Below, piece after piece: positions 28,636 to 40,744 of a stretch of 64,000 nt of DNA. This DNA is from Paraspadella gotoi (Eukaryota; Chaetognatha): the NCBI GenBank assembly GCA_051294375.1, contig CM119269.1, forward strand, positions 19,753,936 through 19,817,935. The letters run 5' to 3'. The notes below the pieces were generated by a model that saw only the letters and a list, made by a program, of their open reading frames with translations, was not told where the DNA came from and searched no databases. The translations under genes were made by a program, and so were the position numbers. Positions within the stretch are counted from its first letter, which is position 1, and the number at the start of each line of letters is the position of its first letter.

Positions 28636-28862
28636 TAAGAAGAGAGTCGTAGTCAAAAGAGGCAGTCCGCTTTTTGCTATCTCTTCAAAGTTTTGCGAGT
28701 TTTCTTTTTTTTTTTTTTTTTTAATTTCCGCGCCGCGCGTATTTTTCCCAAAAAACATTTTTTAATATTTGCCCTTTTCTTTTTTGTTTTTTTTGTTCTT
28801 GTTTTGTTTTTTTTCAATTTCGTTTTTTTTTTCTCGAGTCTTTTCTCGCGCTTTTTCTGGTC

Positions 28863-28982
28863 TCAAGCGAGAAACGCCGTCGCCAAACAACGGACGACGA
28901 CCAAAAGCAGAGAAGAAAGACGTTGGATCCTGTCAGAACGCATTTTCTTGCCCGTGACAGGGCCAATGGTTGGGAACCACAT
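28863..28982 (-). CDS. Possible C-terminal hydrophobic-tail exon (GPI-signal-like)
   Basis: A minus-strand open stretch ends LSSLLLVVVRCLATAFLA then TGA, the pattern of a GPI-attachment signal: polar residues, then a hydrophobic run at the very C-terminus. It lies downstream on the same strand as the lachesin-like gene, whose last recognised exon ends with an open donor and no stop. However, no acceptor in the right phase joins the two directly, so at least one unseen exon would be needed. Confidence 0.2.
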   Translation of the reverse strand: MWFPTIGPVTGKKMRSDRIQRLSSLLLVVVRCLATAFLA

Positions 28983-31900
28983 GGGGGTTGGGGAGAGGGA
29001 GACGGGGGCAAGAAGTTGGGGGATAGGGAGAGAAGAGGAGTCGGGATGAAAGATAGAGAAGGAGAGGTTTGGAGAAGAGAAAGACAGAAAAGCGAAAAAT
29101 CAGAGAAGCGATCGAGGCGAATCGCCGGAAATTATCCGGCGCCGGAAAAGAGAGTGAAGCGCGTGGGGCGGTGGGAGAGGGTGGGCAGCGTCGAGACGAG
29201 ATGGGCGGAGCGATTTTCAAGAGGGTGAAGTTTTTTTTTTGTTTTTTTGCGTTGGTTGGCAGGAGAGAGAAGGCGCGGGGAAAGGTGAGGGAAAAAAAGA
29301 TAGGGTAAAAAATGGCGTCGTAGATAAAACGGGTTAAGAAAGCGAAGATGGAGAGAATAAAGAGGCGAAAAGAAGGGTCATTAAGAAACAATGTAGTTCG
29401 AAAAATCAAGGGGGCGTGTCGGATGAACGAAGGGGGGCGTGTTGGAAGAACGTCGATTTTTTTTTGGGTTCGTTTTTAAAGGAGGTGGATGAGGTGGATG
29501 AGGAGGTGGATGAGGAGGTGGATGAGGAGGCAGAGGCGAAAACGTTGGAGTTTTCCGGGAGGAGGGGGGAGTTGGAGAAATAGGAGGAAGAGTTGAGAAA
29601 AGTGTTGAAGTCAAGATCGGGAGAACGATTTCCGAATGATGAACGAGAAGAGGGGAGAGAGAAAAAAAAAAAAAGGAAAGAGAAAAATGGGAAACGAAGA
29701 AAGGGCGGGCAAATTAAGAGAGGGGGAAGAGAAAGAAGAAAAAAAAAGAAAGGAGGGAAGGGAGGAAAAAAAAAAACGTTAATGAGGAAAAGAAGTGGTA
29801 GTACTGCAGAGAGAATTCCGTCCTTTTTTTTTTTTCGAATGTCATAATTCTGAAAAATTCGTAGATTTAAAGAGAAATTATGAAACTGTTTTAATATATA
29901 GATTGTATCGTAAAAATATATTTTAAATTCAAAAACAATCTTTGGATTTTGTTAATTTCTATTACAATATTTCTGAGATTTTTGATTAAAGAATTTTCTT
30001 TTTTATGCTTGACCTTTTAGGAAGGGAACTGAATGACATAATTCTTTTATGCTGTTTTTACTTCTGATCTAAAAGTCGAGTTGTACAGTACGAATAGACT
30101 AATGCTAAGGAAGGTAAAAGAATAAAATCGATCAAAGGAATAATAATAAATATAAAAATGAAGACAAAATTAAATGAATAAAAAAAGATAAAAATATGTA
30201 TAAAAAACACGGACAGCATATCCTTAATTTTCTGTTCTAAAGTCGTAGCAATAAGTGTACGGGTTAGTGAACTAAAACATTTTTTTTTCTTTGTTTGATT
30301 TTTTTAACCGGATTTATGTTTGGACGGCAAAAAGGATCTAAGCCAATCACCTGACACTTCAAAGTTGTATCTAAATTTTGTGTAGAACAGAGGTTCACAG
30401 GTGACTTGGATCAAAGGACAACAATGGAACTCTCAAGTAGAAAGCGAAGGACGACGACAACAAGATTCGCTCAATATTTGTGATACGAATTTCTAAGAAA
30501 AAGAGCCACGCCTGATTTTTTTTCTATCCTGTGTCCTTTGAGATTCAATCTTTTAAAATCTGAAGTCGAACCCGACCTTTTTCCGAATATAGATTAATTC
30601 CTTTTTGAGACAAGATTCAGCTCATTTTCTTTCCATATTCATTTTTTTTTAAGAGTGGACAAAATATACCTTTTATGAATCGCGAGATTTATGTTCCCCA
30701 CAAATATTTATATTTTTGATTTCCTTAAGCTTATACCTCATTTTTTCACTCATATTTAGCCTCCATTTCGTTCATCGTTTTTTCTCTCTCTCTCTTTTTT
30801 ATAAAACCAAAAAAATTTAATTCCTTCCTACGCGTAATTTATCATTTCATCGTCTATCTTAAAATTTAACTATGGTACTTTTTAATAATAAAAAGACTTT
30901 CATGTATAGAAAAGTCGGCCAAAACAACAAATCAGATCCTATAATAAAATTTATCGATTCAACATATTTAAAATAAATCTTTATTTCTTTGACCTTTTGG
31001 GCGCAAAGGGGATAAAAAGATTGAATTTGCTGTCCGTCTGTGAACTTTTCAGAATTGTCACATTCCGGTCGCGGGGAGAAAATCGGAAAAACGTCGAAAG
31101 TCGTAGATTTCCGATTTTTCCTCCGATAATCAATCAATCTGTCAATCAAACTATCAATTAATTAGTCGATCCAACGAATATATCGTTTGGTCAAATTTAG
31201 TATTCTAGACTAAACTAATAATATATAGACACTAAATATGGTTTTCATCCAGTGTGCGAGCGACACTAGTTCGCCAGGGAGTCAGTGTTCATAACAAATG
31301 AACTAAAACTTTACGTTTTACAAAAAACATGCAGAGTGATTTGAAATCGAAAATCAATTGTTAGAGAAAAATTTAAAATTTAAAATTAAAAAAAAGTTAA
31401 TTAATCGAAAAAGACAAATCGTAATCTCAATAGTCAAACAGAGCCCAAGTTATCTTCAGTTATATCTTATTGCGGTATTATACTTATGTATTCTTTCTGT
31501 TTTCAGGGTTACATAATTTAACAGTAATGAAACTTATTTGTTTAATTACTAGAGGACTTACGTAAATCTCATTTATTGATAACATTTTTTCAATATTCGG
31601 TGTATACAATTGAATATTTTAGTTATTTTTTATTCTCCGTTTTATCAGATTTGAATTAAAAGTTGAATTAAAAGAATTATTAAAAACACTATTATATAAT
31701 AAATACGATCTTTAGGGTTGTCTTTATAATAAACATGCACGAGAAGACAAAGATTTAAAAGAAAAAAGCGAGAAAATACTATACATTATTTCAAGCGGCT
31801 GATACATTATGAAATCTAAACAAAAATAACTGAACAAAATTGCGATGACACAATCTTTTAAGCAGACATTGAGAAATAATTTTAATATGCATTCTACAAT

Positions 31901-32215
31901 GAAAGCTACAATTCAGATAAAGGTTAAATTCATATTCAAACATACATAAAAAATGCGATTATAAATGCTAAATGTATATCGAAACAAAGATTGGAACTAA
32001 CTAAATCGTTTTTCTTTATAATTCAATATTAAATTTTAATTTCTTTTTTTTCAGAAGATTAAAAGGAGATACAGAAAGAAAAATAGAGAGAGAGAGATAG
32101 AAAGAGAGGCCCTCCAATACAGAATAATACAAAAAAATAGAGTTAAAAAAAAAAAAGAAACAGGGGGAAAAAACGGAAGAAATTCTCTCTGCAGTGAACC
32201 GCGGAGGCGACTTAC
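28983..32215. other. No gene recognised; AT-rich with a purine-rich segment
   Basis: 28983-29820 is purine-rich on the plus strand, with gaggtggat repeats near 29480-29530. 29820-32200 is AT-rich. A minus-strand ORF at 30859-31149 has a moderately protein-like stretch (PRPECDNSEKFTDG) but no splice or family support. Confidence 0.5.
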
Positions 32216-34153
32216 TCTGTTTCGGTTTCGCTTTCACTGTTTTGTCTCTGTTTCCCAAATGAGTGACGCCGAAGACGGGGATCGTGGTTGCCACGCCGGG
32301 TCCCCCGGGCGTCAGCGTCAAAAGTGTCGCGATGGTCGCGTCAACAGATGGCGTCGGAGGCACAAGGTTCTCGTCGATCTCGTAATCGTCATCGTCTTCG
32401 TCGACGTCGTCGTCGTCGCAGTCTTCATACTCTTCGTCGCAATCGTCCCCTTCGTCATCGTCCTCGTCCTCGTCATCGTCACAGGTTCCGTCGTCGAACC
32501 AATCGCAGTTGTCTACCTCTTCTTCTTCCTCTTCCTCTCCCTCTCCCTCTCCCTCCCCATCTCTTTCGCCGGGCAACGGAAACCCTTCTGTGGTTGCGTC
32601 ATCTCCCCTTTCCTCGTATTCGTCGTCGTCGTCGTCGTCGTCGACGTCATAGGGATCCACCGTGGGCTCCTTTGTTTCCGAAACTTCCGGCAATTTGACC
32701 ACAAAGGAGGTGGTGGTGCGTTTGGTGGGCGTGGTGATCGACACGACGTTGTTGGCGTCGTCTTCGTCGTCGTAGTCGCCTTCGTCATCTTCGTCGTCGG
32801 GCCGCGAGGTGGTGCGCGGTTTCGGCGGCTTAACTTTGTCCTTCCCTTTGCCCTTTCCTTTGCCCTTGCCTTTGCCTTTGCCCTTGCCCCTGCCTTTCCC
32901 ATTTTTGCCCTTTTTCGTTTCTGTCGTCGAGAAGTCGTAATGGGTGGAGCGAAAGGGAAGGGAAATCCAGCAACAAATTATAAACTTATGAATTTTGTAC
33001 ATACTATGTATATAAAATGTTTTTTTTTTAAATAATCTTTTAATGAAATTTCCCGGTTCTGAAAAATCTAAAATATAGATAATGCCATTCCTGCGAAAAT
33101 GTCACAAAAAAAAAAGGCGAACAAAGGAGCGACCCTAGCGGCGTCGTTCTCGAGGAGCGACCCTAGCGGCGTCGTTCTCGAGGACCGTCGCTCTTCGCAC
33201 CTGTCACGTTTGTCGGAAACGACACCGAAATCTCGCGCCGGCGCGACGACTTCGAACCGGCGTCGTCCAGAAACGTCAAACAGCGCCGGTAAAAAAAAAA
33301 GTTGGGCGTCGTCGACGCCTGGTTTTTGGGGCGAGGTTTCCCTCTCTCCGAGAATTAAGACTCGATTCATTTCCGAGGGGAAACCAGGTGCGAATTTCGT
33401 TCGCGGGTTCCACAAACTTCGTTAACCGTTCGTCTTTTCGTTCGTCGCTCATTATTTCTCCTTCGTTCGTCCTTGTTCGCCGTTCATTTTGTCCTATCGT
33501 CTTATATCCCTCATCCCTCATGGATTGTTTAAGTTATGAAATTTTAAAATGTTCTTATCATTTAACGTTTAAGGTTAAAATATTTAGTTTCATAATGAAA
33601 CATGTTTTCCTTAAAACGCTTAATAGGTTTTAATTTCATTTTTTTTAACAACTGTCATTATTTCTATTGCATAAACTTCATACCGTTTGCTTCACCTTTC
33701 TCCGTCTTAGTGCATTTATCATTCATTATCATTATATTTATCATTATTATTATGTATCATGGTCCCAATTTTTGGATTATCTTTGCTGTTGGTCAGTCCA
33801 TGGTCGTTCCCCAATTGCGTCTCTTTCCCGCGGTCTCCTCACTTCGTCCCTAGTTCATCGTCGTCTCAGCCGCTGCTGCGAAGCGGCGACGCCGCGTCCG
33901 CTTACCTGGGAAATCCTCGTCGGTGATTCCTTTGGGGAAGTTGTTGAAGGCGTAGTGTGAGGGGGGCGGATTTTGCGGGTCGTGGCGGGTTTCCGGGCCA
34001 GACTCAACGTACTCTGCGGGACGAGGAGAATGGGGGAGGGGGCGCGAATTTGAAGCGGGGAAGGAGGGAAAGGGGGAGTGAGGGGAAGACCTGAAGGGTG
34101 AACCCTTGGCGGAAGTTGTGACATAGGAGGTAAGCCCAGTTTATAGGAGAGAG

Positions 34154-34233
<80 letters not shown>

Positions 34234-37200
34234 AGAGAAGAGAGAGAAAGAGAGAGAGAGAGTCGGCTTCCAAAGGCCAGTGACGAAGCAGAGATGGTTT
34301 TGAAGACTTTTCTTATTAATTTTTCTTCCCAATTAAAACTGAATTAATTTTTTTGAAAGTTTATTTTTCATAATGAAAGTACAATTTTGACCATGTTTTT
34401 TTTTCCCATTCTATTTATCGGCATTTTATAAGAATTAATTCATATTTGGCGTTGAATTAAAACGTTTTCGCTTTCTGATACGATATATAAAGCCTATCGA
34501 GATAATTACTTTTGATACGCGATAATATTTTAAATTATCAAAAGGCGATTATAAATTTATGATACTTCGCTGGGATAATTTCGTAAAGGGGGAAATGAAA
34601 GAAAAAAGGGAATAAGCTAATAGAATAAAAATCACAGTACATTTTTTCTCGTCGAAGGGTTTTGATATTTTATATGGTAAAACATTTAAAAAAGAAGAGT
34701 AAGAAATATTAAAAACTTGTACTATTCACAAACGCTTGAATAAAGAGATAAAAAAAATATATAATGTTCGAGTAAGGTCATGCAATACTTTTTTTGTCGT
34801 TTTCCTTTTTCTAATTTTGTAATGGCTCAATACTTTCAATGATTTAAATTAAAAATTTTAAATAAACTTGGGGATTAAAAAAGCATTATATAAATTTTTA
34901 AAAAACTGAGCCTGGCAAAATAACACACGTCTTTAAAGAGAAATAAAAAAAAATCGGAACAATTAAAAAAAAACAAACAAAAAAAAACAATAAGACGAAG
35001 GCGATTCACTACTCACTATATAGCGTCATGGTCTGCTGATCCCGGCCCATGGAATTCGAGGCGACGCACTTGTATTCACCGTAATCGTTTTCTGAACCAA
35101 ATAGACCAAAGTTGCTTTTTGAGAAGCTTCATTACACATTTCCTTCTTGTTAAATTGTTATTAATTTAATAATATAAATAACATAACATTAACATAACAG
35201 TAACTACTTTGAAATTTCATGCGAAAGCGATTCTCACCCGAAAGATGTTTGATTCGTAGGCTGATCACCATCGTGTAGTCGTCCTCCTCCCAAGTATCGA
35301 TGTGGTATTTGCCAGAATTCGTCAAAATCTGGTGATAATATTGCTTTTGTATGTATGTAAATGTATATGTAATTATATATATGTATATTTGTGAAGCCGG
35401 AAATGGTTTAGATTTCATGTATAGCTTGTATACAAATGTTTTGCATAGGTTATTTTTATTTTAAAATTAGTTAAATAGTAAGTTTGATTAGCTGCTCAAT
35501 AGTCGCTAAATATTAAGTAGTTTGCTAAAAGTGAAAGTATTTGAATTGCCTGACATACCACCTGAGACGTTGCATGGAATCATTTGGTGACTCACCCCGC
35601 TCCCATCCTTTTGCCAGTACAGGATGGAGTGTGGATATGCAGTGATGATGCACTCCAGGATGGTTTCCTTGCCCAGCTGTTGCCCGAGGCGTGTGTTTCG
35701 TAGTTTCACGGTCGGCGCAACTGAATAAATTATAGTATAAAAATAAAGCAATAAGGAAAATAATGATGTATATTTAAATATTATGATAACAAGTTTTTTT
35801 TTTGGTAAGAAAATTTTACATTTTTTTTTATAAATAAAATTATAACAATATGGAATTTATTTTTAAACAATAAAATTAGAGCGTAACGTGCTACTCACAC
35901 TCTACGTCAATCTTGATCTGTTTTGAGACTGCGGGCGGGACGCCGTTCGTCGCGACGCATTCGAAAAGATCCGCGCACTCGCGGGTCACGTTGTAAAACA
36001 TAATAACTTCTCCTTGAATTCCGATTTCTGGAAGAAAAAAAAAAGAATAGGGTCACATTGGTTAACGTAGTAACTTAANNNNNNNNNNNNNNNNNNNNNN
36101 NNNNNNNNNNNNNNNNNNNNNNNNNNNNNNNNNNNNNNNNNNNNNNNNNNNNNNNNNNNNNNNNNNNNNNNNNNNNNNNNNNNNNNNNNNNNNNNNNNNN
36201 NNNNNNNNNNNNNNNNNNNNNNNNNNNNNNNNNNNNNNNNNNNNNNNNNNNNNNNNNNNNNNNNNNNNNNNNNNNNNNNNNNNNNNNNNNNNNNNNNNNN
36301 NNNNNNNNNNNNNNNNNNNNNNNNNNNNNNNNNNNNNNNNNNNNNNNNNCTCAAAGACGTGAAACTCGAATTTCCGTTGCGTCTCTCCCGCACCGATTGG
36401 ATTTTCGTCAGGAGTTTAAGTGAATGGGCGAAGGAAGATCGACCAAATGACCGATTGGATGAGTCAAAGCGATGAAGCAATTTCTCTCTNNNNNNNNNNN
36501 NNNNNNNNNNNNNNNNNNNNNNNNNNNNNNNNNNNNNNNNNNNNNNNNNNNNNNNNNNNNNNNNNNNNNNNNNNNNNNNNNNNNNNNNNNNNNNNNNNNN
36601 NNNNNNNNNNNNNNNNNNNNNNNNNNNNNNNNNNNNNNNNNNNNNNNNNNNNNNNNNNNNNNNNNNNNNNNNNNNNNNNNNNNNNNNNNNNNNNNNNNNN
36701 NNNNNNNNNNNNNNNNNNNNNNNNNNNNNNNNNNNNNNNNNNNNNNNNNNNNNNNNNNNNNNNNNNNNNNNNNNNNNNNNNNNNNNNNNNNNNNNNNNNN
36801 NNNNNNNNNNNNNNNNNNNNNNNNNNNNNNNNNNNNNNNNNNNNNNNNNNNNNNNNNNNNNNNNNNNNNNNNNNNNNNNNNNNNNNNNNNNNNNNNNNNN
36901 NNNNNNNNNNNNNNNNNNNNNNNNNNNNNNNNNNNNNNNNNNNNNNNNNNNNNNNNNNNNNNNNNNNNNNNNNNNNNNNNNNNNNNNNNNNNNNNNNNNN
37001 NNNNNNNNNNNNNNNNNNNNNNNNNNNNNNNNNNNNNNNNNNNNNNNNNNNNNNNNNNNNNNNNNNNNNNNNNNNNNNNNNNNNNNNNNNNNNNNNNNNN
37101 NNNNNNNNNNNNNNNNNNNNNNNNNNNNNNNNNNNNNNNNNNNNNNNNNNNNNNNNNNNNNNNNNNNNNNNNNNNNNNNNNNNNNNNNNNNNNNNNNNNN

Positions 37201-37711
37201 NNNNNNNNNNNNNNNNNNNNNNNNNNNNTACAGTAGAATATGCCCTATTCGCGCGAAGAAACAACGATTTATGGCGATGGGGCAGGGTTAAGTGGGATTA
37301 AGGGCATTAGGGTGAGGTTAAACAGGGAATAACGCCGGTGCGGGTTAAAAAGCCAGGAGGAAATTTAAGAAACGGAGGAGGAGGAGGAGGAGGAGGAGGA
37401 GGAGGAGGAGAAGAAGGAAGTTAAGGGTGACGTTTGAGTAGAGAAGGAAATCTTTGACGGATTTTTGACGCGAGAAGATAAAGGTTATCAAATTAGAGTG
37501 AAAGCGATTAAAATAGAAAGAGTTTTAGCTTCGTAAGTGAAATTATTATTAGAAGAAGGATAACAAGTCATATAAGTTTTATTATAAAACGATTGATTGA
37601 GTGAGTAGGGATAAGTGAAGATGTTCTCACCTGAAGTCGGAGAAGTTTGTGAATCGGAGGATCTGTGTTGACCTGACACTCGTACTCGCCTCTGTCCCTT
37701 TCGTTAACATC
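32216..37711 (-). CDS. Lachesin-like immunoglobulin cell-adhesion protein with Gly-Lys and acidic tail (partial)
   Basis: Minus-strand exons, all phase-compatible: 37631-37711 (end of Ig1, DVNERDRGEYECQVNTDPP), Ig2 mostly lost in gaps, 35899-36027 (Ig2 end, ECVATNGVPPAVSKQ), 35596-35720 (Ig3 start, GKETILECIITAYPHSILYW), 35238-35328 (DDYTMVISLRIKHLS), 35017-35091 (NDYGEYKCVASNSMG), 33906-34013 (linker), 32216-32920. The DxGEYxC and C-A-S-N-G-V/S-G patterns are those of insect lachesin and DIP/IgLON-type adhesion molecules, extracellular proteins of neurons and septate junctions. The last exon (235 codons) starts with a Gly-Lys repeat, then long Asp/Glu runs with Cys (NCDWFDDGTCDD). It ends at an AG|TAAGT-type donor, so a further exon, perhaps with a GPI signal, is expected. 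The upstream Ig1 half is at 48978-49097. Confidence 0.85.
33090..33430. repeat. GC-rich island with a 27-bp tandem duplication in a lachesin intron
   Basis: A unit of about 27 bases, gagcgaccctagcggcgtcg plus gttctcg, occurs twice back to back at 33128-33182. The surrounding 340 bases are more GC-rich than the intron and open in one frame on each strand, but have no usable splice sites or motifs. Confidence 0.6.
34147..34262. repeat. (GA)n microsatellite in a lachesin intron
   Basis: GA repeat with short GAA breaks, 134 bases upstream (on the minus strand) of exon 33906-34013. Confidence 0.97.
34270..35016. other. Lachesin intron, AT-rich
   Basis: Nothing recognised between the last Ig3 exon and the linker exon. 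Confidence 0.7.
36079..36349. other. Assembly gap, 271 N
   Basis: Lies in the lachesin gene between the Ig2-end exon and a short island at 36350-36489. On the minus strand that island can be read as GETQRKFEFHVFE and may hold part of the missing Ig2 exon. Confidence 1.
36490..37228. other. Assembly gap, 739 N
   Basis: Second gap in the lachesin gene; the beginning of Ig2 is expected here. Confidence 1.
37376..37411. repeat. (GGA)n trinucleotide repeat
   Basis: GGA repeat of about 12 units between the 739-N gap and the Ig1-end exon. Confidence 0.9.
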
Positions 37712-38616
37712 CTTAAAAACAAATTGAGTCAATGATTTGAGTCATTGATAGAAACAGATAAACATTTTTGGGCTCTCTTTTCCCAGAGCGCTCCATTTTT
37801 GTTGCTTTATCCCGGAATTTAATATTAATCTTAGTATAATTGTAAAGATATTAAGCTATCAAAATCAAATTCGGATCGGAACTGGCCGATCATCTTCCAG
37901 AATAATCGGAATGACCAAATTCACTCTTACCACCGATCCTCCATAATTTAAATATAATTATAAATTTATAAGCTATTCTTTACCTTCTATCTTCAATCTT
38001 AATCTTAAACTTAAATTTAATATTGAACCCTAATTCAATATAATTAATTTCTAACTTTAACTCTTATTCTTAAACCTTAATCTATCTTTCGATCAATCTT
38101 ACCTTTAATTTAAAAAAAATTTAATTCCGAATTTAAGATTAAATGGAGCTTTCTGGGAAAATAGGGCCCATTTTTTTCTTTTCCATCTTCAATACAATGA
38201 AATGCCCTGTTAACTTTTTCAAAAAAAAAGAAGAAAATCAAAAACTTTTCAAACTTTCACCGCAAACTTTATTTTCTTCAAAAAAAAAAAAATCACATGC
38301 GACGGTCGATGTTCCTTTTCGACTTTTTTTTTTGGGGGGGGAACATTGACTTCGAAATTCCATCTTTTGGGGGATTTAGAGATTTGCGACGTCAACAAAA
38401 AAATGACGAGATGAAATCGTTAAAATTTTTTAACTTCATCATTTTTTCCCCTCGTCATCCCAAATTCTGGTCGAGGGAGAGCTTAATCTTTCATTTCTCT
38501 CTACTTTTTTTCCGTCAGTATTCCTAAATATGATTAAACGCAACGCAACAATGTTTACAATCTAGCATTTTCGTTTACACCATTCCACCCCAGAGTAATG
38601 TCCCTCACCAACTCAC

Positions 38617-38746
38617 TTTGATATTGAGGTTCCATCAGTTTTGTAAGGAATGATCCAAACTAATTTTCGCTTTTTTTTCGTCGGGATGAGATTCGTTTTT
38701 TCTTGGAGAGTCAATAACCGTTCCGGTGCTGCGTGAAGCCAGAGAC
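38617..38746 (-). pseudogene. Lachesin Ig1 exon, corrupted copy
   Basis: Same exon as 48978-49097 but with extra and missing bases (an in-frame stop arises from a ttga to attga change, and the poly-A run in the middle is expanded), so it cannot be translated through. The donor is kept. The error pattern looks like uncorrected long-read sequence more than mutation. Confidence 0.8.
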
Positions 38747-39282
38747 TGAGAGACAACGACTGGTGATGTTTTATAATATAAAAAATAAAAAGTCAAATTA
38801 ATAGGTTGAGCGAGAAAAACGATTCGATATTAAAATGTTATTATAATTGAAGACTTGTCGGACCCAGAACCAAATAACAAATATTAATACCCTTATAAAA
38901 ATTATACACGTTTTGAAGACCTACCATTTTACAATTCCTCGGATAATACAAGTAAGCTGCTTTGGACGAAGCCTCTTTATTAGAGCTTAAAGAGTGTCCA
39001 GGTCATTACTGTTCAATTCAATTCATTCAATCTCTGTTTGCTAAAATCATAGTGTAATTTGCGACAATCCCAAAACGTTGTCGATTTTGGTTTCAATTTT
39101 CTCTTTATTCTCTATCATCTCTCTTTCTCGCAAAAGGTAAGTATCAAAGTATCTGGTTTTGATCTGAGAAGTTCAACGACATCGAATGAACGCCGAGCGA
39201 GATACGAAAGAACTATAATTATCTATATCTAAACCTGTAATTAGAATCAGAGATAATCAGGTGTTGAAAATTAGGAAAATCC

Positions 39283-39313
<31 letters not shown>

Positions 39314-39335
39314 GAGAAGAGAGAGAGAGAGAGAG

Positions 39336-39371
<36 letters not shown>
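39283..39371. repeat. (GA)n microsatellite
   Basis: GA tract just upstream of the methyltransferase copy 1; counterparts lie at 49634-49664 and 50353-50404. Confidence 0.95.
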
Positions 39372-39374
<3 letters not shown>

Positions 39375-39506
39375 ATTCTCGGTTTGGCGGTTCTTTGTCG
39401 CCTACGTATAAAGTGTTTTCCTCGAAAAATTTAAGTAATAAGAAGAACTATAAATCTATATATATTAGCAACACAATTTTAGGCGAGAATTTCTATCCAC
39501 TGAGCA

Positions 39507-40744
39507 ATGAACAGCGACAAACCAAGTTATATTCAAGTCACACAACCATTTCCCAGCGCATTTCGCCAACTATTCCATGGCGGAATTAATTCGGTCCGTC
39601 GAAGCGTTGCCCCGCCCTTCGACAACGTCTTGGATCTGGGATGGCGGCAGCGGCGAATCACCAGGAATTTGCGGCATTTTCGCCGCTCTGCAGAAGGTAA
39701 GGCTTGCAATGACGATGTTGCTACAGAGGAATAAGGATCTTAACAATTTTCGGCGTATTATATTCAAAAAAATGGAGGAAAGTGACGCCAGTGACGCAGG
39801 TATATAGCGTTGGCGTTTCAAAGATATTATCTGAGTCATTGACTTTCAGAAATGACGCGTTTGGTTAATCGGCATCGATTCCTTCGGCGAGGAAATGATC
39901 GATTTTTGTCAAAATAATCATCCGTCTTTCCTCCGCCCACGGCAATAGTATCAAAAAGCGGCTTCGCCTCCGCCTCTCAACCGATTACGAACCATTCGAC
40001 TTCTCCGCGTGGGCCGCCTTCGAGACCTAGACTTCTTTCCCCGAAGACTGGAAGTGGTCTTCAACCTCGTCTGGTACACGTCTCATTTGGCGCTTCAATT
40101 TGCGGTCGGACTTGACGCAGTCTTCGAGAACATTAGTTTAACGTCTGCGAAGAGAAGGACGTTTCTGCGATGTTCGCGGCGAAGCGCCGGAAAATTCATC
40201 ATCGGTGAGGAAAGAGATAACAATAGTATTGGTTGCGCGTTCGATCGTTAAATTAACTCGGCGAATATACATTAAACTGCTTTTAGCCGGCCAACGAACG
40301 GCATTAAAATGAGCCGCGTTACGTTACCGCAAACGTGATGGATAATTTCAACGCCAGTCACATGTCAACTCAAAGGGAAGACAAAAAAATTCGATCCTTT
40401 AGTCAAAAGATTAATAGGAAATCATTTCTGCCGCTGGACTCGAACTGCACTCCTGCAAGTTCGAAAGGTTAAGATAATAACGACACATAATTTGATGATG
40501 TATGACATACATTGTAAGTATATTGTATAATTTCGTAGGGAGTTGTATGTTTTTCCGACTTAGTGGAACTGCGCGGATCCTTGAGGCCTTTACCCCACGT
40601 CCGTACGTCCCTCAGAGATGAAAGAAGGTTAGTGGACGAACTGTGGAAGAATACGGGAAGGCGATGCCTTTGGTTGGAGAAGTGCGGCGAGAAAAAGGCA
40701 ACTTGCAAGGGGAATTATTGGTTGTCCACGGGGAGAAGCCGTGA
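39507..40744 (+). pseudogene. JHAMT-like methyltransferase, frameshifted copy
   Basis: The four exons correspond to those of the 50529-51827 gene (about 39507-39696, 39850-40204, 40287-40467, 40539-40744) with the same splice sites. Exon 1 alone carries at least five one-base indels: extra C in the stretch before FDNVLDLG, extra G before CGSG, and a missing G in the GEV codons. Substitutions are rare by comparison. It is either a pseudogene or, more likely, an unpolished duplicate of the intact gene. Confidence 0.8.

Larger units (their letters stand above)
24880..28862. other. Intergenic, repeat-rich, no gene recognised
   Basis: Probably includes the promoter of the minus-strand receptor gene just above 24879. 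25084-25740 is pyrimidine-rich, 25770-27290 is AT-rich and featureless, and 27312-27688 is GA-rich with a 25-N gap. Ser/Leu- or Arg/Glu-rich ORFs here are repeat translations. Confidence 0.6.

Noticed and set aside
32259-33035. Plus-strand Val-rich ORF
   Set aside because: Antisense shadow of the lachesin acidic exon (GAC/GAT codons read backwards).
33099-33425. Plus- and minus-strand ORFs in a GC-rich island
   Set aside because: No splice sites or family similarity, and the island contains a tandem duplication in an intron.
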